7,240 bases of DNA, taken from contig JAZNBI010000119.1 in assembly GCA_045586995.1 (NCBI GenBank), forward strand, positions 1 to 7,240, in the 5' to 3' direction. Made by a program: the position numbers and the translations under genes. The notes under the pieces were generated by a model, which was given only the letters and a program-made list of their open reading frames with translations, did not search any database and had not been told where the DNA came from. This DNA comes from JAZNBI01 sp045586995 (lineage in GTDB: Bacteria; Bacillota; Clostridia; Oscillospirales; CAG-272). Positions 1 to 5,346 of the stretch are shown piece after piece (the stretch's first letter is position 1; every line of letters starts with the position of its first letter).

Positions 1-13
1 GCAGATGACATTT

Positions 14-1180
14 TTAATACAAAAATACTCCGTAAGAATTCAAAACCGAAGTGGAATAAAGGAAAAGAACATCACATTCGGGTTTAAATTCAACATAGTC
101 TTTTAGCGAATTGGAAGAAACATAACGAATATCAACCACAAGGATCTCGGAATATTCCGAAACGAGAAGCGGAGCTATACTGCTTCCGAAAGAGTCGCGG
201 AACAAAACCAACTGTTTTCCATTGCTCTGATTGGGATTCTTTATGGTAAGCAACGGAACCGCGCCTTGTAAAAAGACGTCATATGGGTCTACGTTAGAGA
301 AATTTTCTTCGTCATATATACCGACAAAGCTATCGGTAAGCGTATCGTAAACCGTTACTCCATTAAACACATCCGATGTCATATATATCAAATCATCCGG
401 AGCAACAGGCAACGCTGCCTGACCGTAGTAGGTACCGTAATAATTTGAAAGCTTATTTTCGGTCCAATTGTAATCGGAAGCCACGTTAGAAGCCCCCATT
501 GCTGAAAGCAACGCATCTGCAACAGGAAATATCTTGTTCTGTGTCCAGTGCGGGTCGGTGCGATAGAAATCGTCCAAATCGAGCATATTGCGGATATCGA
601 TTTCAGATATATTATCGTCTATCATATCCTTAATGCTGTCATACATTGCATCATAATCATAATGCAAATATCCATGCTTCTCTGCCGCAAAATAATTCTT
701 ATCGGGAATTACCGAATAATACACGTTGGCATTCAGTTCGCTGAAATATTTATTGTAAACTGCATTAAAACGCCCAATGGCATCCTTAACAGCGGCTTCG
801 CTGTATTCGCCGTCCATACTGAAAAGCGAATCATCTACAATATAATATCCGTTGGTATCCTTTTGAAAAAGAAAATTCAGTTTGAATATTGATTTCAAAG
901 AACGAAACCAATCGCGCACCGGGAATTGATCGAGCAAATAGCTCTCAAGGTCCGAAAAATATTGCGAAAGTACGTATTCTTTGCCTTTGCGCTCGGCATC
1001 CGCCTTCATTTCCTCATAATTCGGGAACTGTAAAAGCGGTCTGCGTTCGCTATTTGAAACCGCCGAATCCGGAAGTATTAATGTCAAGATACACAAGCCG
1101 CACAATATAAGCAAGAATACGCTTAAAATAACGCGTTGCACACTCTTGCGCTTTGAATAGTAAGCTTTTTGAGAATCCAT
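14..1180 (-). CDS. DHHW-family (AlgX/AlgJ-like) SGNH protein, probable extracytoplasmic O-acyltransferase partner of MBOAT
   Basis: This 388-residue protein has a short basic cytoplasmic tail, one membrane anchor (about residues 17-36) and a large extracytoplasmic domain. After the anchor comes SERRPLLQFP (44-53), the Asn/Ser-Glu-Arg-Arg-Pro element usual at the start of DHHW proteins. TDPHW (208-212) is the DHHW/DxH signature with Pro in place of the first His, giving the presumed catalytic pair Asp209 and His211. FRDSFGSS (327-334) supplies the likely nucleophile Ser330. In the known AlgX/AlgJ family this triad transfers or removes acetyl groups on exported polysaccharide; the substrate here is unknown. 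The start is fixed by a strong GGAGGT site directly after the stop of the MBOAT gene, leaving a 10-nt gap, so the two genes are probably translationally coupled. It is the last visible gene of the three-gene operon; no terminator lies within the 13 bases left. The family call is firm, the exact reaction is not. Confidence 0.88.
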   Translation of the reverse strand: MDSQKAYYSKRKSVQRVILSVFLLILCGLCILTLILPDSAVSNSERRPLLQFPNYEEMKADAERKGKEYVLSQYFSDLESYLLDQFPVRDWFRSLKSIFKLNFLFQKDTNGYYIVDDSLFSMDGEYSEAAVKDAIGRFNAVYNKYFSELNANVYYSVIPDKNYFAAEKHGYLHYDYDAMYDSIKDMIDDNISEIDIRNMLDLDDFYRTDPHWTQNKIFPVADALLSAMGASNVASDYNWTENKLSNYYGTYYGQAALPVAPDDLIYMTSDVFNGVTVYDTLTDSFVGIYDEENFSNVDPYDVFLQGAVPLLTIKNPNQSNGKQLVLFRDSFGSSIAPLLVSEYSEILVVDIRYVSSNSLKDYVEFKPECDVLFLYSTSVLNSYGVFLY

Positions 1181-1190
1181 ATTTACCTCC

Positions 1191-2645
1191 TTAGAAACGG
1201 AAATACAAGAAAGGATTGAACGAACCGTCTACCAGATACGCGGTAACCGTGAGCAATATAAAAGCGCAGAAGATCGGCTGCAATACGGAAACAATGGCTT
1301 TGCCAACCGAACGCGTCGCGTTTTCGACACACGCATCGACGGTTTCGTTTGATTTGTTGGGAGCACCGCATATCTTTTCCACGATCCATTTCGGGAACGA
1401 CGTAGAGCCAACCGCAGCAACCAACAAAAGCACTGCATAGCTGGTGAGATAATACAATGTATTCGTATCTGTCAACGCAAGCGAGCCAAAGCTGAACATA
1501 CCCTTAAAGTTATGCATAACCTCGCTCATATCGTTTGCATTAAACAAAACGAAGCTGAACACGATAAATGTCATTACGTATAAAGTACGTATAAATTGCG
1601 GGAGCTTGTCAAGAATACGCTTCAAGAAGAACTTTTCGAGAAGCAAAAATACTACGAAATAAAGTCCCCACAAAATAAAGTTCCAGGACGCACCGTGCCA
1701 AAATCCCGTAAGGAACCATACCACAAGCGTATTAAATAACCACCTGTATTTTGAGCAACGGTTTCCGCCGAGCGGAATGTATACATAATCGCGGAACCAA
1801 GTACCGAGCGACATATGCCAACGGCGCCAGAATTCCGTTATACTTCCCGACATAAAGGGATAGTTGAAGTTTTCAAGGAAATGGAATCCGAACATACGTC
1901 CAAGACCTATTGCCATATCCGAATATCCCGAAAAATCGAAATATATCTGGAGGGTATAGGCAATGGCGCATATCCAATATGAAAGCACCGAACGCTCGTC
2001 GGCGCCTATCAAAATATTTGAAAGCTCGGCAAGTGAATTTGCAATAAGCACCTTTTTGCCAAGACCAACACAAAATCGTACGATTCCCTGCGTGAAATCC
2101 GACAGTGTGTGCGTGCGGCTATCAAGCTCATCCTGAACGGTTTGATAGCGCACTATAGGACCTGCAATAAGCTGTGGGAAAAGGGTCACATATGCAATAA
2201 AGGAGATAGGATTTTTTTGTACTCGTGCGTCTGAGCGATAAACGTCTATCACATAGGAGAGAATTTGGAATGTATAAAAGCTTATTCCGATAGGGAGCGC
2301 CAATTTTAAAAGCCCTATCGAAGTACCGAATAAATCATTGATATTTTGTAAGAAAAAATCACTATATTTAAAGAAAATCAGCGGCGCTAATGTACAGACA
2401 ACGGCTAAAGCAAGATATAATTTTCCAAATCGTTTGCCTTTTGCATTATTCAGCAACAATCCGAAAAGATATCCTATAACCGAAGAGCTCAGCATTACCA
2501 AAACGTAAATCGGCTCGCCCCAGAAATAGAAGAATAAACTCGAGAAAAGCAGGACGAAATTTTTGACTTTAGTTGGTACTATAAAATATACTCCAAGTAC
2601 AATTGGGAGAAAAAAACACAGAAAAGAAATACTTGAAAAAAGCAT
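1191..2645 (-). CDS. MBOAT family membrane-bound O-acyltransferase (AlgI/DltB/PatA type)
   Basis: This 484-residue polytopic membrane protein has about ten hydrophobic segments and the hallmarks of bacterial MBOAT proteins: IYFDFSGYSDMAIG (234-247), EFWRRWHMSLGTWFRDY (271-287, including His277) followed by VYIPLGG, and GFWHGASW (314-321), whose His317 matches the conserved catalytic histidine. The family takes an acyl group from a cytoplasmic donor and passes it across the membrane to an extracytoplasmic acceptor protein. AlgI-type members O-acetylate alginate, peptidoglycan or other surface glycans and work with an AlgJ/AlgX/DHHW partner; the next gene is such a partner. Length is normal for the family. 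The start has a GAGGT site seven bases upstream. The gene follows the lipoprotein gene by 31 nt and is itself followed after 10 nt by the DHHW gene, indicating one operon. The glycan substrate cannot be read from the sequence; absence of dltA/dltC nearby argues against a D-alanylation role. Confidence 0.95.
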   Translation of the reverse strand: MLFSSISFLCFFLPIVLGVYFIVPTKVKNFVLLFSSLFFYFWGEPIYVLVMLSSSVIGYLFGLLLNNAKGKRFGKLYLALAVVCTLAPLIFFKYSDFFLQNINDLFGTSIGLLKLALPIGISFYTFQILSYVIDVYRSDARVQKNPISFIAYVTLFPQLIAGPIVRYQTVQDELDSRTHTLSDFTQGIVRFCVGLGKKVLIANSLAELSNILIGADERSVLSYWICAIAYTLQIYFDFSGYSDMAIGLGRMFGFHFLENFNYPFMSGSITEFWRRWHMSLGTWFRDYVYIPLGGNRCSKYRWLFNTLVVWFLTGFWHGASWNFILWGLYFVVFLLLEKFFLKRILDKLPQFIRTLYVMTFIVFSFVLFNANDMSEVMHNFKGMFSFGSLALTDTNTLYYLTSYAVLLLVAAVGSTSFPKWIVEKICGAPNKSNETVDACVENATRSVGKAIVSVLQPIFCAFILLTVTAYLVDGSFNPFLYFRF

Positions 2646-2676
2646 ATGTGACCTCTTTGTTAGTTAAATCGGCTTA

Positions 2677-3645
2677 TTATTGGGGAAAGTATACGGACAT
2701 CTCGTAATTTTCCAACATAAAGGAAGCGAGTTGGTCGCCTTCGTCTGCGGATTTAGCAACTATAAAAGCAACGACCTGTTCCTTTGTAAGTGTAACCACA
2801 TAGCAATCATCGCCAAAGGAAGTAAGATCAAGATTTTGTTGAAGTGTAGCGATAAAGGAATTGGTATCTGTATCGTCAGTCAAGCGGAACAAACCGAAAA
2901 GATATTTGGAAGTGCTGTCTGCAGCAGACTGATTTATAATGTAATCAGAAAGTGTGTTAACGTCAACTGCGGAGAATCCGAAAGGCGCATTTTCATCCAA
3001 GTTGATATAATCTACCATAGAAATGAATTCGCAATTTTCAGCTGCGGAATGTAAAATATCCGACATTGTAACCGAATCCATCGCACCCTCGTCCTCGTAA
3101 TCATCAGGATTATAGGTTGTGGGGTCAATAGCTGCAAAAGCGTCTGTAAGAAGCTTCATATCCATAAGCTCGGAGCCAATCATAGCGAAGAAAACGGTTC
3201 TTCCTGAGATAGCGGTTTCTACTTGGTCTGCAGAAACGCAAAGCCATTTGTTGGGATCTGAGCCCTGCTTAACGTCAGCGGCAAACGCCTCGACGTCAGC
3301 GCCCTCGTGCAAGCGGAAAAGCACCAACAAGAACGGAGTTGAAGAAATTTTGGGCTCAAAGAAAAGTGCCTCTTCAAAATCTCCGGAAAAGCCCTCGTAC
3401 CCAAGCACGACGCCGGTGATTTCAGGTGTCAACTCTTGAGTTTCAAAGGAAGGCGGGAATTCTTGACCCGAAAGAGAAACGATCTGGCTGAGAATAGCGT
3501 TAAGGGGCATACTGTCCAACGTTTGAGGTGCTTCTACATTAGGATCGTCATCCTGTGTATTGTTATCTACACAAGAAATAAGCGAAAGGGGGATAATCGT
3601 AATCATCATTAATACTGCGAGTAAAAGTGCAATTGTCTTTTTCAT
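2677..3645 (-). CDS. Lipoprotein with two tandem DUF4358-like domains, function unknown
   Basis: This 322-residue predicted lipoprotein has a signal peptide (MKK, hydrophobic core about 5-22) and a lipobox LISC with the lipidated Cys at residue 25, followed by an acidic Asp/Asn-rich linker, so it should sit on the outer face of the membrane. The mature part reads as two copies of one domain of about 125 residues (about 45-173 and 193-317), separated by an acidic linker (YNPDDYEDEG). Matching landmarks are a leading short helix (LNAILSQI and MSDILHSA), a central LFRL strand (109-112 and 252-255) followed by an acidic Asp-rich turn and a helix, then a strand, a helix and a closing helix. The pattern resembles DUF4358 lipoproteins, which from memory often neighbour MBOAT and DHHW genes in Clostridia; this assignment is inferred by eye. 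It is first in the acylation operon. The start has a GAGGT site about nine bases upstream. Its biochemical role is unknown. Confidence 0.85.
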   Translation of the reverse strand: MKKTIALLLAVLMMITIIPLSLISCVDNNTQDDDPNVEAPQTLDSMPLNAILSQIVSLSGQEFPPSFETQELTPEITGVVLGYEGFSGDFEEALFFEPKISSTPFLLVLFRLHEGADVEAFAADVKQGSDPNKWLCVSADQVETAISGRTVFFAMIGSELMDMKLLTDAFAAIDPTTYNPDDYEDEGAMDSVTMSDILHSAAENCEFISMVDYINLDENAPFGFSAVDVNTLSDYIINQSAADSTSKYLFGLFRLTDDTDTNSFIATLQQNLDLTSFGDDCYVVTLTKEQVVAFIVAKSADEGDQLASFMLENYEMSVYFPQ

Positions 3646-3677
3646 TTTTTTAATACCTCATTTTTTATTGTTTTTTG

Positions 3678-3688
3678 GGTGTTACACC
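3678..3688. repeat. Perfect 11-bp palindrome at the predicted transcription start of the lipoprotein operon
   Basis: GGTGTTACACC is a perfect inverted repeat around a central base. It starts one base downstream of the candidate -10 box (3690-3695) and so overlaps the expected +1 of the lipoprotein operon. It may be a repressor half-site pair or a short 5' mRNA hairpin. It is not followed by a T-run on the minus strand, so it is not a terminator of the upstream anti-sigma gene. Confidence 0.45.
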
Positions 3689-3689
3689 T

Positions 3690-3720
3690 ATAATACAAAC
3701 AACTTATAAAAAGGTGACAA
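3690..3720 (-). promoter_or_regulatory. Candidate sigma-A-like promoter of the lipoprotein-MBOAT-DHHW operon
   Basis: On the minus strand TTGTCA (3715-3720) is followed after 19 bases by TATTAT (3690-3695), preceded by TG. The spacer is longer than the ideal 17, so the promoter may be weak or activator-dependent. A/T tracts lie directly upstream (3722-3751), as in UP elements, and a perfect palindrome covers the expected start point. No typical ECF-type -35/-10 pair was recognised here by eye. Confidence 0.4.
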
Positions 3721-3721
3721 C

Positions 3722-3751
3722 TTTTTTAAAATTTTTTTGATTTTTTAAAAT
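3722..3751. repeat. Direct repeat of an 11-bp A/T tract, UP-element-like
   Basis: TTTTTTAAAAT occurs at 3722-3732 and again, identical, at 3741-3751, a 19-bp period close to two helical turns. The block sits directly upstream (in minus-strand terms) of the candidate -35 box. Phased A/T tracts bend DNA and can contact the RNA polymerase alpha subunit. The rest of the 126-bp gap between the anti-sigma stop and the lipoprotein start is AT-rich and holds only a weak all-AT inverted repeat (3752-3767), with no convincing intrinsic terminator. Confidence 0.5.
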
Positions 3752-3771
3752 ATAAATATCTATTTATTATA

Positions 3772-4545
3772 TTAACTCGTTTTCGGGGTGTAGCAATCGT
3801 AAACCACCCACGAATCATAAGCGCCTATCGCTTTGCTCGCTTCATCTGTAGGTGTTCCGTCGAGCCCTGTAGTCAAGCAGAAACGAATATCCTTCATATA
3901 CATACCTTCGCAATCCGTTTCGGAATGCGGATATATAATGACGGTGATCTTATCCTTTTTATCGAAGGTATGAAAAATATTTTTGCTTTGAGAAATCACA
4001 TCATAAAGCTCAACCTGCAAAACGCACACCAAATCAACAGTTGCATTTTCGTCTTGAGCTTTATAAAGGTTATAAGAAGTGACCTTTCCGTCGGCAACCA
4101 TAAAATTCATATTCTCTTTAGTTGCCCAATTTGAAAAGTGCTCAAGATACGCTTCTTCATCGGACGGTAACAAGCCGCCTGCCTCGCGGGCAGATATATA
4201 AGATGCCGTATTAGTCGTCACTATGCCGTATGCATCAATTTCCATAAAGGAACCGTTTACCTCGTAGGGCATAAGCTTGTTAAAAGCTTGAAATCCGATA
4301 ACAAATACAAACGCCAACGCGCACATAACGGGAACGACCCTACGCCACACGGCTTGGTTTGAAAATATGTTTTCAAAACGTCGAGCTCCAAAGCTTTTTT
4401 CATTTTGCCTTTCGTGAACCCTGTCAAGAGTTTTGGAAATAAGCGCCTCGCTCGGTCGAATTTTATCCATTGCTTGGCGCAGCTGTATTTCGCTGATATC
4501 ATTTTCGACTTTGTTTTCCCTGTTAAATCTCATCTTGATCTCCAT
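3772..4545 (-). CDS. Probable membrane anti-sigma factor paired with the upstream ECF sigma factor
   Basis: This 257-residue protein has a charged cytoplasmic N-terminal part (about 1-68, with an amphipathic stretch LRQAMDKIRPSEALISKTLDR at about 22-42), one transmembrane helix (about 70-88) and an extracytoplasmic domain of about 165 residues. That topology, and its place 69 nt after an ECF sigma gene on the same strand, fit an anti-sigma factor that holds the sigma at the membrane until an outside signal arrives. The PSExLIxKTL stretch resembles N-termini of anti-sigma-like proteins in Clostridia. It lacks the HxxxCxxC zinc motif, so it is not a classic ZAS-type anti-sigma. I do not recognise the outer domain, which has three Cys (174, 212, 223). 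Two starts are possible: Met1 at 4545, with GGAGG only four bases upstream and inside a hairpin, and Met5 at 4533, with GGAG six bases upstream. Role assigned mainly by topology and context. Confidence 0.8.
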   Translation of the reverse strand: MEIKMRFNRENKVENDISEIQLRQAMDKIRPSEALISKTLDRVHERQNEKSFGARRFENIFSNQAVWRRVVPVMCALAFVFVIGFQAFNKLMPYEVNGSFMEIDAYGIVTTNTASYISAREAGGLLPSDEEAYLEHFSNWATKENMNFMVADGKVTSYNLYKAQDENATVDLVCVLQVELYDVISQSKNIFHTFDKKDKITVIIYPHSETDCEGMYMKDIRFCLTTGLDGTPTDEASKAIGAYDSWVVYDCYTPKTS

Positions 4546-4568
4546 ATCGCCTCCGATACGGCGGCGAT
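4546..4568 (-). promoter_or_regulatory. RNA hairpin that encloses the Shine-Dalgarno of the anti-sigma gene
   Basis: In the mRNA (minus strand) ATCGCC pairs with GGCGAT (six base pairs, closing 4563-4568 with 4546-4551), then one mismatch, then CCG with CGG around a three-base TAT loop. The GGAGG ribosome binding site (4550-4554) lies entirely in the 3' arm, and the ATG follows the stem directly. The fold would limit initiation at Met1 unless opened by ribosomes arriving from the sigma gene, by heat or by a factor. It is not followed by a T-run, so it is not a terminator. The inverted repeat is seen directly; its effect is inferred. Confidence 0.6.
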
Positions 4569-4614
4569 TTTTGTTAAAAAATAATCGTAAACCCCAAAAA
4601 AACTTATTTTCTGA

Positions 4615-5148
4615 TTATTCGGTGAGAGCCACCTTTAATTTTTGGCGAGCGCGTGATAAACGCTTTTTGACGGTATCTTCCGACTGACCAACAATTTGAG
4701 AAATCTCCTTTATTGAAAGATCTTCATAATAAAACAGTAATATAACTTCTCGCATATTGCTCTGAAGCTTCCATATTTGTTTTAGCAAGTCCGACGAGTT
4801 TTCTTCCTGAGCCACCGAAATATCGGGGCGGTCGGAATCCTCACTCGGTGTTTGCGCCTCTATAATTTCATCCAATGTTGACATCTCCCGACGCCATGGG
4901 GCGACGAAGTGAGAATTACAGCAATTTATGGTAACGCGAATGATCCACGCCTTGCGATGCTCCTCGGATTCAAATGGTTTTTTTACGCTTACAAGCTTTA
5001 AAAACACATCTTGAAAAATATCCTCGGCATCGTGTGATGATTTTGTTTTCATCATTGCAATTCTGTAAACCAAAGGAGAATAGAAGCGTACAACCTCGTC
5101 GGTAACTTCCATAGGAAGAACTTGAGTTTTCTCAATATCACCGGTCAT
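4615..5148 (-). CDS. ECF-type RNA polymerase sigma factor (sigma-70 family)
   Basis: This 177-residue protein has the two-domain layout of extracytoplasmic-function sigma factors. Region 2 (about 20-90) includes the hallmark DAEDIFQDVFLKL (40-52), which binds the beta' subunit, followed by HRKAWIIRVTINCCN (64-78), which contacts the -10 element. After a variable acidic linker (about 92-118), region 4 (about 120-174) contains REVILLFYYEDLSIKEISQI and the helix-turn-helix ending in SEDTVKKRLSRARQKLK (156-172), which reads the -35 element. Length is typical. The start is supported by GGAGGG six bases upstream. The probable anti-sigma gene follows after 69 nt, so sigma and anti-sigma form one unit. 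The sigma-A-like promoter in front suggests constitutive or otherwise regulated expression rather than pure autoregulation. Targets are unknown; the adjacent surface-acylation operon is the obvious candidate, although no shared ECF promoter motif was recognised. Confidence 0.95.
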   Translation of the reverse strand: MTGDIEKTQVLPMEVTDEVVRFYSPLVYRIAMMKTKSSHDAEDIFQDVFLKLVSVKKPFESEEHRKAWIIRVTINCCNSHFVAPWRREMSTLDEIIEAQTPSEDSDRPDISVAQEENSSDLLKQIWKLQSNMREVILLFYYEDLSIKEISQIVGQSEDTVKKRLSRARQKLKVALTE

Positions 5149-5171
5149 TTGTAACCCTCCTAACTAATATA

Positions 5172-5204
5172 CCGAAAAAGGTCAAAAAAGTGACCGATTT
5201 TCGG
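5172..5204. terminator. Two-part hairpin in the sigma leader; terminator- or attenuator-like
   Basis: CCGAAAA (5172-5178) pairs with TTTTCGG (5198-5204), and inside it GGTCA (5180-5184) pairs with TGACC (5191-5195) around a six-base loop. Read on the plus strand the full 12-bp stem is followed by CTTTTT, a terminator shape, but no plus-strand gene leads into it. Read on the minus strand the inner five-pair stem is followed by TTTTT, and the structure ends 11 bases before the sigma GGAGGG site. It may end read-through from the radical SAM gene or tune entry into the sigma gene. Confidence 0.45.
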
Positions 5205-5242
5205 CTTTTTATAAAAAATATTTTTAAAGTCGAATTTTCAGC

Positions 5243-5285
5243 AAAAAAGCGGCAGAGTTTTTACCTTTGCAAAGGTATATACCGC
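5243..5285 (-). promoter_or_regulatory. Structured 5' end of the sigma operon leader with stem and T6 tract
   Basis: From the predicted start point near 5285 the leader begins with GCGG (5282-5285), which can pair with CCGC (5249-5252). Between them lies the palindrome at 5262-5277, able to form its own hairpin, and the closing stem is followed at once by six T (5243-5248). This has the outline of an intrinsic terminator or attenuator at the very start of the transcript, though the closing stem is only four to five pairs. It does not resemble a riboswitch class that I know. The sequence elements are seen; the function is inferred. Confidence 0.35.
5262..5283. repeat. Overlapping palindromes just downstream of the sigma promoter (operator-like)
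   Basis: TACCTTTGCAAAGGTA (5262-5277) is a perfect 16-bp palindrome. It overlaps a second perfect palindrome, GGTATATACC (5274-5283), so that TACC/GGTA arms occur three times in 22 bases. The block lies about 3 to 24 bases downstream of the predicted transcription start, where a dimeric repressor would block initiation. In RNA only one of the two hairpins could form at a time. No known operator consensus was matched with confidence. Confidence 0.5.
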
Positions 5286-5291
5286 GATAGT

Positions 5292-5320
5292 ATTATATCA
5301 TATATACAGATTATTTGCAA
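5292..5320 (-). promoter_or_regulatory. Extended -10 housekeeping promoter of the sigma/anti-sigma operon
   Basis: On the minus strand TTGCAA (5315-5320) is followed after exactly 17 bases by a perfect TATAAT (5292-5297), preceded by TGA, which makes an extended -10 element. The predicted start is near 5285, giving a leader of about 137 nt before the sigma ATG. The promoter begins only 27 bases after the radical SAM stop codon. The form is sigma-A-like, not ECF-like. Confidence 0.75.
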
Positions 5321-5346
5321 TATTGAAAACCAATTACCGCCGCAAA

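Noticed and set aside
1..13. Possible start of another minus-strand gene (ATG at 11-9) just after the DHHW stop
   Set aside because: Only a few bases are visible and no ribosome binding site precedes it; nothing can be supported.
2680..3054. A 124-codon open frame on the plus strand opposite the lipoprotein gene
   Set aside because: It lies antisense inside a well-supported lipoprotein gene, shows no family motif, and has no good ribosome site; it is a shadow frame.
3119..3439. A 106-codon Ser-rich open frame on the plus strand
   Set aside because: Also antisense to the lipoprotein gene, low-complexity composition, no motif or start signal.
3752..3767. All-AT inverted repeat after the anti-sigma stop as a terminator
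   Set aside because: The stem has no G-C pairs and only a two-base gap, so it is too weak to count as an intrinsic terminator.
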